This document shows positions 32,717 to 41,559 of a stretch of DNA of 64,000 nucleotides, in pieces; positions within the stretch are counted from its first letter, which is position 1; each line of letters starts with the position of its first letter. The notes under the pieces are model-generated. The model saw only the letters and a program-made list of their open reading frames with translations, was not told the origin of the DNA and searched no databases. Made by a program: the position numbers and the translations under genes. Source of the stretch: SHWB01 sp050246875. Lineage in GTDB: Bacteria > Pseudomonadota > Alphaproteobacteria > UBA6615. Where the stretch lies: NCBI GenBank assembly GCA_050246875.1, contig JBFWVF010000004.1, positions 1-64,000 on the forward strand. The letters are read 5' to 3'.

Positions 32717-34159
32717 ATGACCGAATCGCATCCACAGAGCCGACGCAAGGCGGCCGTTCGTGCACTGGCCGACGGAATTGCCCCCGAGGCCGCGCGCTGG
32801 CGCAGCAGAAATGCCTATTTCCACGCCGAGGACGCGCGCAGCCTTCGCTTTCTCGTCCCTGCAGGGCTTCGCGTTCTCGAGATCGGCTGCGGCACCGGCG
32901 ATCTCCTCGCCGCCCTGATGCCCAAGAGCGGCGTCGGCATCGACCTCAGTGCCGGCATGATCGCAGAGGCCCGCAAACGTCATCCCGAACTGACTTTCAT
33001 AGTCGGAGACGGCGAAGATCCCGAGGTGCTGACGTCGCTCGGCGACCCGTTCGACGTCATCGTGCTGGCAGATACCATCGGCGAATACGAGGACGTGGTG
33101 ACGGCCTTCTCCCATCTGCACGGCCTCTGTCACCGCGACACGCGCGTCGTCATCGCCTACCATTCGCCGCTGTGGTGGCCGATCCTCAAGCTGGCGGAAC
33201 AGCTGGGCCTCAAGAAGCCGACGCCGCCGCAGAACTGGCTTTCGATCGACGACATTGCGAGCCTTCTCGAGCTCGCCGATTTCGAGGTCGTCGCGCGCGA
33301 ATGGCGGCAGCTCGTGCCGCGCCGCGTGCTCGGGCTCGGCCCGCTGATCAACAGATTTATCGCGCCGCTACCGATCATCCGGCGCTTCTGCGTGCGCAAC
33401 TACGTCATCGTCCGCTCGCGCCGACTGCCGCCACTCGGCAGGCTTTCTGCGACCGTCGTCATTCCGTGCCGCAATGAGTGCGGCAACATTTTCGAGGCGG
33501 TGCGTCGCATGCCCGCATTCGGCAGTGACCTCGAGCTGATCTTCGTCGAGGGCCACAGCAGCGATGGCACAGCGGATGAAATACGCCGGGTGATCGCCGC
33601 CAACCCCGAGCGCGATATCAAGTTTCTGACGCAGCCCGGGCGCGGCAAGGGCGATGCCGTCCGCGCAGGCTTCGAGGCCGCGCGAGGCGACGTGCTCATC
33701 ATACTCGACGCCGACCTGACCGCGCCGCCGGAAATGCTGCCCAGATTTTACGACGCGCTGGTTTCCGGACGTGGCGAGTTCATCAATGGCACGCGTCTCG
33801 TTTACCCACTCGAGACCGGTGCCATGCGATTCCTGAATCTGATCGCGAACAGGATTTTCTCGCTGCTGTTCACATGGCTGATCGGCCAGCGCTACACAGA
33901 CACCTTGTGCGGCACGAAGGCACTGACGGCGGCACACTATCGACGCATCGCCGCAGGGCGCCCCTATTTCGGCGACTTCGACCCGTTCGGCGATTTCGAC
34001 CTGATCCTCGGCAGTGCCCGGCTGCACCTCAAAGTGTGCGAGATACCGGTGCGTTACCAGGCGCGAACCTACGGGGAAACTCAAATAAAGCGCTTCCAGC
34101 ACGGCTGGCTGCTGGCTCGCATGGTGGTTTTCGCGTTCTTCAAGCTGAAGGCATTCTGA
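32717..34159 (+). CDS. Fusion of SAM methyltransferase and family 2 glycosyltransferase
   Basis: The 480-residue protein has an N-terminal class I methyltransferase (VLEIGCGTGDLLAAL motif I near residue 54, then a VIVLADTIGEYED segment) joined to a C-terminal GT2 domain (TVVIPCRNECGNIFEAV, LIFVEGHSSDGTADEI, LIILDADLTAPPEML with a DAD metal site, and YTDTLCGTKALT). The GT2 part resembles polyprenol-phosphate sugar transferases. A second methyltransferase follows four bases later. The glycan or lipid substrate is unknown. ATGs at 32702 and 32717 are possible, and neither has a good ribosome-binding site. Composition is a little less GC-rich than flanking genes. Confidence 0.88.
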   Translation: MTESHPQSRRKAAVRALADGIAPEAARWRSRNAYFHAEDARSLRFLVPAGLRVLEIGCGTGDLLAALMPKSGVGIDLSAGMIAEARKRHPELTFIVGDGEDPEVLTSLGDPFDVIVLADTIGEYEDVVTAFSHLHGLCHRDTRVVIAYHSPLWWPILKLAEQLGLKKPTPPQNWLSIDDIASLLELADFEVVAREWRQLVPRRVLGLGPLINRFIAPLPIIRRFCVRNYVIVRSRRLPPLGRLSATVVIPCRNECGNIFEAVRRMPAFGSDLELIFVEGHSSDGTADEIRRVIAANPERDIKFLTQPGRGKGDAVRAGFEAARGDVLIILDADLTAPPEMLPRFYDALVSGRGEFINGTRLVYPLETGAMRFLNLIANRIFSLLFTWLIGQRYTDTLCGTKALTAAHYRRIAAGRPYFGDFDPFGDFDLILGSARLHLKVCEIPVRYQARTYGETQIKRFQHGWLLARMVVFAFFKLKAF

Positions 34160-34163
34160 CGCC

Positions 34164-34898
34164 GTGACGGCATCCCAGCACAGCCGGGACCTGTGGTTGC
34201 GCAAACCGTCGCTCCGCGCCGTCTACGCCGACCTCTATCAGCGTATCGCCGCGCGCTGCGTGCCCGGCAGCGTGCTCGAAATCGGCGCCGGGTCCGGCAA
34301 CTTCAAGGCCTGGGCGCCGGCAGTCGTGGCGACGGACATCGTCGCCGCGCCGTGGCTCGACACCGTCGCCGACGCTGCATCCCTGCCTTTCGCAGCCGCC
34401 AGTTTCGACAATGTCGTTGCCTTCGATGCGCTGCATCACATCGAGTACCCCGTGCTCTTCTTGGAAGAGGCCGCGCGGGTTCTACGGCCGGGCGGACGGC
34501 TGATCGTCGTCGATCCGGCCATCACGCCCGTGTCGGCTCTTGTCTACCGGGCCTTCCATCCCGAGCCCTACGATCTCGCCGCCAGCCCCCTTGCCCGCGG
34601 ACTACCCACCCCAAATCGCCCTGTAGATGCAGCCAATCAAGCATTCGCGACGCTGCTGTTCCACCGCCAGAGCGCAGAACTGGCCCACGCTGTACCGGCG
34701 CTTCGCCTGACCGAGACACGACTGCTCAGCCTCTTCGCCTATCCGTTGTCTGGCGGCTTTCGCAGGTGGACCCTGTTACCGGCCGCGGCCGTGCCTGTCC
34801 TGCTGCGCTGCGAAGAAGTGCTGGCGCCACTGTTGGCGCCGCTGATGGCTTTCCGGCTGCTTGCGGTCCTTGTCCGTGGCGGCGACGGACCGGGGTGA
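34164..34898 (+). CDS. Class I SAM-dependent methyltransferase
   Basis: The 244-residue product shows VLEIGAGSGNFKAW (motif I), TDIVAAPW, DNVVAFDALHHIEYP and LRPGGRLIVVDP, typical for a type 11 methyltransferase; the last part, from about residue 190, is hydrophobic and may associate with the membrane. The GTG start is four bases after the GT2 fusion gene, suggesting one transcript and a shared pathway, probably modification of a glycan or glycolipid. The substrate is not predictable. Confidence 0.85.
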   Translation: MTASQHSRDLWLRKPSLRAVYADLYQRIAARCVPGSVLEIGAGSGNFKAWAPAVVATDIVAAPWLDTVADAASLPFAAASFDNVVAFDALHHIEYPVLFLEEAARVLRPGGRLIVVDPAITPVSALVYRAFHPEPYDLAASPLARGLPTPNRPVDAANQAFATLLFHRQSAELAHAVPALRLTETRLLSLFAYPLSGGFRRWTLLPAAAVPVLLRCEEVLAPLLAPLMAFRLLAVLVRGGDGPG

Positions 34899-35052
34899 AG
34901 TGGGATCGACCCCCCACCAGGCCGACAGGGCAGGTTGGTGGGCATCATAGGGGCTGTTCCTGCGCGCGCCGGCCGCGTAGCCTTCCGCCGGCCGTGCACG
35001 GGGGACGCGAGCGGCGTCGCGGCATGGGCACCGGAAGGGAAACGAAACGTCA

Positions 35053-35922
35053 ATGACATCAATCCAATACCTCGCGCCGAAAACGCTGGACGAGGCGGTG
35101 AGCGCCTTCGCCGCGGCGGGCAGCGCGGCACGCATCCTCGCCGGGGGAACGGACCTGCTGGTGCAGATGAAGGCCGGCATCGTGCGGCCGGGCGTCATCG
35201 TCGACATCAAGAAGATTCCCGAGCTGACGACGATCGAGGAAACCGCCGGCGGCGGCTTCCGCGTCGGCGCCGCCGTGTCGGGCGCCGTGCTCGCCGAGCA
35301 TCCGCACTTCGGCGACGTGTGGCCGGGCGTGCTGGAGGCCATCAACCTGATAGGCTCGACGCAGGTGCAGGGCCGCGCCTCGGCGGGCGGCAATCTGTGC
35401 AACGCCTCGCCGGCCGGCGACAGCGTGCCGGCGATGATCGCCGCCGGCGCCATCGTCACCGTGCAGGGGCCGAAGGGCCGCCGGGAACTGCCGGTGGAGG
35501 CCGTGCCGGTCGGGCCCGGCCGCACCAGCCTCGCGCCCGGCGAGATCGTCGTCGCCTTTGCGCTGCCGCCACGACCGAAGGGGTCGGGCGACGCCTACCT
35601 GCGCATGATCCCGCGCACCGAGATGGACATCGCCGTCGTCGGCTGCGCCGTCAGCCTGACACTGGACAAGGGCACCTGCACCGCGGCGCGCGTGTCGCTC
35701 GGCGCCGTGGCGCCGACGCCGCTGCTGGTGGAAGCTGCGGCGAAGGCGCTGGTCGGCTCGAAGCTCGACGAGGCCGCGCTCGACGCCGCGGCGGCCGCTT
35801 GCTCGGCCGCCTGCCGCCCCATCGACGACAAGCGCGGCACGATCGCCTACCGCACCAGGGTGGCCGGCGTGCTGCTGAAGCGCACCGCGGCCATCGCCGC
35901 TGAACGCGCGGGAAAGGCTTGA
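35053..35922 (+). CDS. Molybdenum hydroxylase FAD-binding subunit (CoxM/XdhB-like)
   Basis: The 289-residue protein has the FAD-binding hallmarks AGGTDLLVQMKAG (about 30-42) and ASAGGNLCNASPAGDSVPAM, the usual second FAD loop, and a C-terminal CODH/XDH domain. In this family it passes electrons from the 2Fe-2S clusters to an acceptor. Only 4 bp separate it from the 2Fe-2S subunit gene, which in turn overlaps the Mo subunit gene. The FAD, 2Fe-2S, Mo order suits a xanthine dehydrogenase-family enzyme such as an aldehyde or N-heterocycle hydroxylase. Confidence 0.92.
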   Translation: MTSIQYLAPKTLDEAVSAFAAAGSAARILAGGTDLLVQMKAGIVRPGVIVDIKKIPELTTIEETAGGGFRVGAAVSGAVLAEHPHFGDVWPGVLEAINLIGSTQVQGRASAGGNLCNASPAGDSVPAMIAAGAIVTVQGPKGRRELPVEAVPVGPGRTSLAPGEIVVAFALPPRPKGSGDAYLRMIPRTEMDIAVVGCAVSLTLDKGTCTAARVSLGAVAPTPLLVEAAAKALVGSKLDEAALDAAAAACSAACRPIDDKRGTIAYRTRVAGVLLKRTAAIAAERAGKA

Positions 35923-35926
35923 GACC

Positions 35927-36409
35927 ATGGCCAAGACACATGTGACCACGACGATCAACGGCGAGCCGACCGAGTTCCTCTGCGACGGACACGAGACGCT
36001 GCTCGACGTGCTGCGCGGCCCGCTGGGCCTGACCGGCTCCAAGGAGGGCTGCGGCTCGGGCGACTGCGGCGCCTGCAGCATCACGCTCGACGGGCGGCTG
36101 GTCTGCTCGTGCCTGATGCTGGCGGTCGAGGCCGAGGGCCACGCGATCGGCACGATCGAGGGCATGGCCGCGGGCGACAGGCTGCACCCGCTGCAGCAGA
36201 AATTCCTCGAGATGGCGGCGCTGCAGTGCGGCATCTGCACGCCGGGGATGCTGGTGGCGGCAAAGGCGCTGCTGGAGCGCAACCCGGACCCGAGCGAGAC
36301 CGAGGTGCGATACTGGCTGGCCGGCAACCTCTGCCGCTGCACGGGCTACGACAAGATCGTGCGCGCGGTGATGGACACGGCGGCGGACATGCGGGAGGCG
36401 GCACGATGA
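35927..36409 (+). CDS. Molybdenum hydroxylase 2Fe-2S subunit (CoxS/XdhC-like)
   Basis: The 160-residue protein binds two 2Fe-2S clusters: the plant-type ferredoxin set EGCGSGDCGACSITLDG plus VCSC, and the helical set QCGICTPGM with CRCTGYDKI. It carries electrons between the molybdenum cofactor and FAD. The ATG overlaps nothing upstream but the stop overlaps the Mo subunit start (36406-36409, ATGA). Length is normal for a CoxS-type subunit. Confidence 0.95.
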   Translation: MAKTHVTTTINGEPTEFLCDGHETLLDVLRGPLGLTGSKEGCGSGDCGACSITLDGRLVCSCLMLAVEAEGHAIGTIEGMAAGDRLHPLQQKFLEMAALQCGICTPGMLVAAKALLERNPDPSETEVRYWLAGNLCRCTGYDKIVRAVMDTAADMREAAR

Positions 36410-38655
36410 ACAAGATCAGCAACAGGTGGATCGGCCAGCGCACGATCCGGCCCGACGGCGCCGACAAGGTGACGGGCCGCGCGGCCTTCGCCGCCGACAC
36501 CACCATGCCCGGCATGATCTGGGGCAAGCTGCTGCGCAGCCCGCACCCCCACGCCCGCATCCGCTCGATCGACACGTCGAAGGCGGAAGCCCTGCGCGGC
36601 GTGAAGGCGGTCGTCACGGCCAGGGACATCGTCGACTTCCCGGTCGACAAGTCGGTGATGCTCGGCATCCAGGACATGCGCTGGATGTGCCGCAACGTGA
36701 TGGCGCGCGAGAAGGCACTGTTCCACGGCCACCCCGTCGCCGCCGTCGCCGCCACCACCGAGGCCATCGCGGCCGAGGCGTGCCGGCTGATCGAGGTCGA
36801 CTACGAGGTGCTGCCCTGGGTCATCGAGATCGACGACGCCCTCAAGCCCGACGCGCCCATCCTGCACGAGTTCAACAAGGTCGACGGCAAGCCGTCGAAC
36901 CTCACCGGCAAGCTCGAGCACAAGAAGGGCGACATCGCCGCCGGCTTCGCCGAGGCCGAAGTCGTCGTCGAGCGCAGCTTCACCACGCGGCCGGTGCATC
37001 AGGGCTACATCGAGCCGCATGCCTGCCTCGTCAGCGTCGCCGGCGACGGCCGGGCGACGATCTGGAGCTCGAGCCAGGGCCAGTTCATGGTGCGCGCCAT
37101 GACGGCGCTGCTGACCGGCCTGTCGCAGAGCGACATCCGCGCGATCCCTGCGGAAATCGGCGGCGGATTCGGCGGCAAGACGATCGTCTACCTCGAGCCG
37201 CTGGCGACGATGCTGTCGAAGAAGTCCGGCCGTCCGGTGAAGATGGTGATGTCGCGCGAGGAGGTGATGCGCGCCAGCGGCCCGACCTCCGGCTCGAAGA
37301 GCACGGTCAAGATCGGCGCCATGAAGGACGGCCGCATCGTCGCCGCGCAGGGCACCTTCTACCTGCAGGCCGGCGCCCTGCCCGGTTCGCCGATCCGCGG
37401 CGCCGCCGGTTGTTCGTTCGCGCCGTACGACATCCCGAACGTCCTGTCGACCGGCTACGACGTCGTCTCGAACCGCTCCAAGGTCGCGGCCTACCGCGCC
37501 CCGGGCTCGCCGATCGGCGCCTATGCCGTCGAGAGCACGCTCGACGAGCTGGCCGAAGCATTGAAGATGGACCCGCTGGAGCTGCGCCTGAAGAATGCCG
37601 CGCGCGAGGGCACCAAGGCGCCGCACGGTCCCGTCTACCCGCGCATCGGCTTCGCCGAGACGCTCGAGGCGGCGCTGGCGCACCCGCACTACAAGGCGCC
37701 GCTCGGCAAGCACCAGGGGCGCGGCGTCGCCAGCGGCTTCTGGTTCAACGCAGGCGGCGAGTCCAGCGCACAGGTCAACATCACCGAGGACGGCAACGTG
37801 GTGGTCACCACGGGCCATCCCGACATCGGCGGCTCGCGCGCCTCGATCGCCAACATCACGGCCGAGCTTCTGGGCATCGACTACAACCGCGTCTCGGTGC
37901 TGATCGGTGACACGGCGACCATCGGCTACAGCAACCTCACCGGAGGCAGCCGCGTGCTGTACGCCTCGGCGATGGTGGTGACGCAGTCGACCGAGAAGGT
38001 CATCACGACGCTGCGCGAGCGCGCGGCGAAGATCTGGAAGATCGACCCCGACGCGGTGACGTGGGAGGACGGCGCGGCGCGCCCGGCCGGCGACAACGCC
38101 GGCAAGTTCGAGCCGCTGACGCTGGCCGATATCGCGGCGAAGGCGACGGAGACCGGCGGTCCCATCGGCGCTGGCGTGCAGCTCAACACGACCGGGGCCG
38201 AGGGCGGCTTCGCCACGCATGTCTGCGACGTCGAGGTCGACGTCGATCTCGGCATCGTGCGGGTGGTCCGCTACACGTCCTTCCAGGACGTCGGCAAGGC
38301 GGTCCACCCCAGCTACGTCGAGGGCCAGATGCAGGGCGGCGTGGCCCAGGGCATCGGCTGGGCGCTGAACGAAGAATACATCTACGACCGCAACGGCCGC
38401 GTCGACAACGCAGGCTTCCTCGACTACCGCATGCCGGTGTGCTCCGACCTGCCGATGCTCGATACGGTGATGCTGGAGATCCCGAACCCGAAGCATCCGC
38501 AAGGCGTGCGCGGCGTCGGCGAAGTGCCGTTGGTGCCGCCGCTGGCGGCCATCCGCAACGCCGTCTACAGCGCGCTCGGCATCCGCTTCTACAGCCTGCC
38601 GATGTCGCCGCCCGTGGTGCTGGCGGCACTGGAGATGCCCAAGGCGGCGGAGTGA
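36406..38655 (+). CDS. Molybdenum hydroxylase Mo-binding large subunit
   Basis: The 749-residue xanthine dehydrogenase-family subunit shows GRAAFAADTTMPGMIWGKLLRS, the cofactor loop EIGGGFGGKT, the AYRAPGSP segment near residue 365 and the base-catalyst glutamate Glu706 in GVGEVPLVPP. The AYRAPG motif lacks the Cys of aerobic CO dehydrogenase (AYRCSF), so CO oxidation is unlikely; an aldehyde, nicotinate or other heterocycle hydroxylase fits better. There is no signal peptide, so the enzyme is cytosolic. The substrate cannot be named. Confidence 0.92.
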   Translation: MNKISNRWIGQRTIRPDGADKVTGRAAFAADTTMPGMIWGKLLRSPHPHARIRSIDTSKAEALRGVKAVVTARDIVDFPVDKSVMLGIQDMRWMCRNVMAREKALFHGHPVAAVAATTEAIAAEACRLIEVDYEVLPWVIEIDDALKPDAPILHEFNKVDGKPSNLTGKLEHKKGDIAAGFAEAEVVVERSFTTRPVHQGYIEPHACLVSVAGDGRATIWSSSQGQFMVRAMTALLTGLSQSDIRAIPAEIGGGFGGKTIVYLEPLATMLSKKSGRPVKMVMSREEVMRASGPTSGSKSTVKIGAMKDGRIVAAQGTFYLQAGALPGSPIRGAAGCSFAPYDIPNVLSTGYDVVSNRSKVAAYRAPGSPIGAYAVESTLDELAEALKMDPLELRLKNAAREGTKAPHGPVYPRIGFAETLEAALAHPHYKAPLGKHQGRGVASGFWFNAGGESSAQVNITEDGNVVVTTGHPDIGGSRASIANITAELLGIDYNRVSVLIGDTATIGYSNLTGGSRVLYASAMVVTQSTEKVITTLRERAAKIWKIDPDAVTWEDGAARPAGDNAGKFEPLTLADIAAKATETGGPIGAGVQLNTTGAEGGFATHVCDVEVDVDLGIVRVVRYTSFQDVGKAVHPSYVEGQMQGGVAQGIGWALNEEYIYDRNGRVDNAGFLDYRMPVCSDLPMLDTVMLEIPNPKHPQGVRGVGEVPLVPPLAAIRNAVYSALGIRFYSLPMSPPVVLAALEMPKAAE

Positions 38656-38788
38656 CGCCCGGCCCGTGACGCGATGTGGTGTCTTCCGGACGGGCCGGCT
38701 GTCGCGGCCCGTCCCGACGGCAGGGAGTGAGGAGGCGGCACCGCCACAGATGGGCGGCGCAAGGATCCACCGGCCGAGGATGCGGTCG

Positions 38789-39631
38789 ATGCGTACCGAA
38801 CTCGTCACGATCCAGACCGATACGGCACAGCCGCTCGACGGCGCGTGGTACGAGCCCGATAGTGGCACACCCGCCGGCGCCGTCATGCTGTGCCACGGCA
38901 ACACGATGAATTTCTATGTCGGCGCACCGCGCTTCCTGCCGCCCGCGCTGACAGCCCTCGGCTTCGCCTGCCTCGCCTTCAACCGGCGCGGCCACGACAT
39001 CATGTCCAACCGCAACAGCCGCGCCGTCGAGGGCGGCGCCTTCCAGACCACCTCCGAAGGCATCGCCGACAACGAGTTCGCCTCCGGCTGGCTGAAGGCA
39101 CGCGGCTACCCTGCGCCGGTACTCGTCGGCCACAGCAACGGCGGCTTCCTCGCCGTGCAGCACGTCGCCCGCCACCCCGAGACGCCGGCGCTGGTACTGC
39201 TGTCTGCCCATGCCGGGGGACGCTCGGCGGAAAGCCAGGCGGCCCACACCGGCCTGCTGGGCGGGCTGCGTACGGTAGCGCTGCGCGCGCGCGCCGAGGC
39301 GATGATCGCCGAAGGCCGTGGCGACGACCTGATCCTGCTGCCGGGTTGGTGGTACGTCGCCACCGCGCGCAGTTATTTCGACCGCCTGACCACGATGCCC
39401 GACACCGTCGAGACGGCGCCGCAGGTGAAATGTCCCGTACTGTTCGTGCGCGGCGACAAGGAACCGCGCGACAGTTATCCGGCGGAAGATTTCGCGGCGC
39501 GCTGTGGCGGTCCGTGCGACGTCGAGATCGTTGCCGACTGCGACCACTACTACAATGGCCGCGAGCCGGAGATCATTGCGCTGGTCGCGGGCTGGCTGGC
39601 GCGCCGGCTCGGCCGCGACCGCCCGGCCTAG
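38789..39631 (+). CDS. Alpha/beta hydrolase family protein
   Basis: The 280-residue product has the nucleophile elbow GHSNGG (VLVGHSNGGFLAVQH), an oxyanion-hole HG (LCHGNTMNFY) and a C-terminal CDHYYNG segment with the probable catalytic His. The hydrolase could act on an ester or a modified sugar; the substrate is unknown. ATGs exist at 38780 and 38789; GAGG lies nine bases before the second. It is followed by the membrane protein gene after 5 bp, so they may form one unit. Confidence 0.82.
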   Translation: MRTELVTIQTDTAQPLDGAWYEPDSGTPAGAVMLCHGNTMNFYVGAPRFLPPALTALGFACLAFNRRGHDIMSNRNSRAVEGGAFQTTSEGIADNEFASGWLKARGYPAPVLVGHSNGGFLAVQHVARHPETPALVLLSAHAGGRSAESQAAHTGLLGGLRTVALRARAEAMIAEGRGDDLILLPGWWYVATARSYFDRLTTMPDTVETAPQVKCPVLFVRGDKEPRDSYPAEDFAARCGGPCDVEIVADCDHYYNGREPEIIALVAGWLARRLGRDRPA

Positions 39632-39636
39632 ACACC

Positions 39637-41463
39637 GTGCGGGCGGGCCGGCACGCCGGCGAAGTCGTCACGCTCGGACTGGCCTCCCTCGCGGCCGTTC
39701 TCGGCCCGCTGTTCGCCGGCTGGTTCGCCGGCGCCTCGCATCCGAACGCGATCGGCGGACTGGTGCCGTGGAACGACGCCGCCGGCTACTACAACTGTGC
39801 CGTCGCGGTGCTCGATGGCGGCACCCTCAACGCCTTCTGCGAACGCCGCCCGGCATACCCGCTCTATCTCGCCGGCCTCCTCGCCCTCGCCGGCGGCGAG
39901 TTGCAGCGCGCCCTCGTCCTGCAGGCGCTCTTTACGGCCGGCGCGGTCTGGGTCGCCGCGGCCATGGCAAGGGCGTCTTGGGGCCTCGCGGCCGGCCTTG
40001 CCGCCGCCGCCATCATGGCGGCCTTCGCCGCCACCATCGCAACGACGACGCTGACGGAAAATCTCGGCCTCGTCCTCGGCGCCGCCGGCATCGCCCTGTT
40101 CGCGTCGGGGGCGGCGTCGCGGTCGGCGCCATACCTGGCGGGTGGCGCGTTCATCCTCGCCGTGGCGATCAATGCCCGCGCCGGCGCCTTCCTCGCCCTG
40201 CCGCTACTGGTCGCCTGGCCATTCCTCGCGCCCGGCTTGCCGCGTGGCGCTCAGCGGCGAGCGGCGCTGGCGATCGCCGTCGGCGCCATCGCCGGTTTCG
40301 TGCCGGGTATCCTGCTGGCGGCGATCTTCGGCGGCGGGGCCGGCGCGCCGCACGCCAACTTCTCGTATACCCTCTACGGGCTGGTTTCCGGCGGCGAACG
40401 CTGGACCCATGCCGTCCGCGTCCTGACACCGGACGACGGCGGGGCACTGACGCCCGCCACGATCTATGCCGCGGCTTGGGAACTGTTCCTGCAGCAACCG
40501 CATCTGCTGGCCCGTGGCCTGCTGCAGGGACTGCTGGAGCACGTCCAGCGGCTCCTCGCCTATGTGCCCTGGGCACCAGCCCGCGTCGCCGCCGCCGCAT
40601 GCTGGCTGTGGGGCGTCGCCTGCCTGTTACGGCACGGAAAAAGCGGCATGGAACGGGCCTTTCTGCTGCTTGTACTGGGCGTGCTGGCCTCGGCGCCGGT
40701 GCTGGCGATCGAAGGCGACCCGCGGGTATTCGCCGCGACCATCGCGCTAGATGCGGTGGTCGTCAGCTACGGGCTGGCGCGCATGGTCCGGACGATCGGC
40801 GACCGCCCGCGGCGCCCGCTGCTGCTGCTGCCGGCGACCATACTCGCCGCCGCGCCAGCGGCGATGCCGGGCGATGCGCGGGCCTGGGGCGTGGCGGTCG
40901 TCGCGGCCGCCGTCGTCGCCCTCGTCGCCAGCCGGCCCGACGGCGGCCCGGCACCCGGGCCGGTGCCGCCGCATCCCGTGCCTGGCGGCGGGGCCGCCGG
41001 TCTGGCGCTCGTCGTGCTCGCGATCATCGTTGTCATTCCCGTGGCGGCGCGGATGCCCCTACAGCCGGCGGCGGACGGCCCGCGCGCTGCCGCGGTGTGC
41101 GCCGGGGGCGAACGGACAGTGATCGCGCGCCCCGGGCGCGACAGCGTTGTCCTGCGCATCGTCGGACAGGATGGCGAAGCGTCGGTGTGGCCGGTCGCGG
41201 TGACGGAACGGCGCTTCCGGGAGGGACTGTCGCCACTGACGGCACGATACGAGGAACTGCTCCGGCTCAAGGCCGGCACGGTCTACATGCTGGCACACGA
41301 CCTCGGGCGTCCGCCCGAAGCGTCCGTAAGAGTGGTGCCGCTGCTCGGCAATGGCGCGACAATGCCCACCGATGGCCGCCGCTACGCCTTCTGTGTCGGC
41401 CCGGACCCGGCCTCCGGCCTCGAGGGCGTCGACACCGTCCGCTCGATCACACCGCTCGACTGA
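39637..41463 (+). CDS. Multi-pass membrane protein, GT39/ArnT-like glycosyltransferase fold
   Basis: The 608-residue protein has about ten hydrophobic helices from residue 10 to 460 and then a soluble C-terminal part. The first extracytoplasmic loop contains a WNDAAGYYNCA segment, similar in position to the acidic active-site loop of GT39 and other GT-C polyprenol-sugar transferases, and a FCERRPAYPLYLAGLLA stretch. These features suggest transfer of a sugar in the periplasm. The family is not certain. The GTG start lies 5 bp after the hydrolase stop. Confidence 0.7.
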   Translation: MRAGRHAGEVVTLGLASLAAVLGPLFAGWFAGASHPNAIGGLVPWNDAAGYYNCAVAVLDGGTLNAFCERRPAYPLYLAGLLALAGGELQRALVLQALFTAGAVWVAAAMARASWGLAAGLAAAAIMAAFAATIATTTLTENLGLVLGAAGIALFASGAASRSAPYLAGGAFILAVAINARAGAFLALPLLVAWPFLAPGLPRGAQRRAALAIAVGAIAGFVPGILLAAIFGGGAGAPHANFSYTLYGLVSGGERWTHAVRVLTPDDGGALTPATIYAAAWELFLQQPHLLARGLLQGLLEHVQRLLAYVPWAPARVAAAACWLWGVACLLRHGKSGMERAFLLLVLGVLASAPVLAIEGDPRVFAATIALDAVVVSYGLARMVRTIGDRPRRPLLLLPATILAAAPAAMPGDARAWGVAVVAAAVVALVASRPDGGPAPGPVPPHPVPGGGAAGLALVVLAIIVVIPVAARMPLQPAADGPRAAAVCAGGERTVIARPGRDSVVLRIVGQDGEASVWPVAVTERRFREGLSPLTARYEELLRLKAGTVYMLAHDLGRPPEASVRVVPLLGNGATMPTDGRRYAFCVGPDPASGLEGVDTVRSITPLD

Positions 41464-41559
41464 GGCGGTTGAACGGCGGCGAGCTGCGATCACGCGGGTT
41501 TCGACGTGGCGGACCGGTGATGCGATAGTGTCGGTTGCGGGGCGTACAGGACGGTGACG

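Noticed and set aside
36406..38655. Aerobic carbon monoxide dehydrogenase
   Set aside because: The large subunit reads AYRAPG and lacks the Cys-containing AYRCSF loop that marks true CO dehydrogenase.
36346..38904. An 852-codon minus-strand open frame opposite the Mo hydroxylase subunit
   Set aside because: Its composition (Ala/Arg/Asp/His-rich, no motif) is that of a reverse-complement shadow. The plus frame has clear cofactor motifs.
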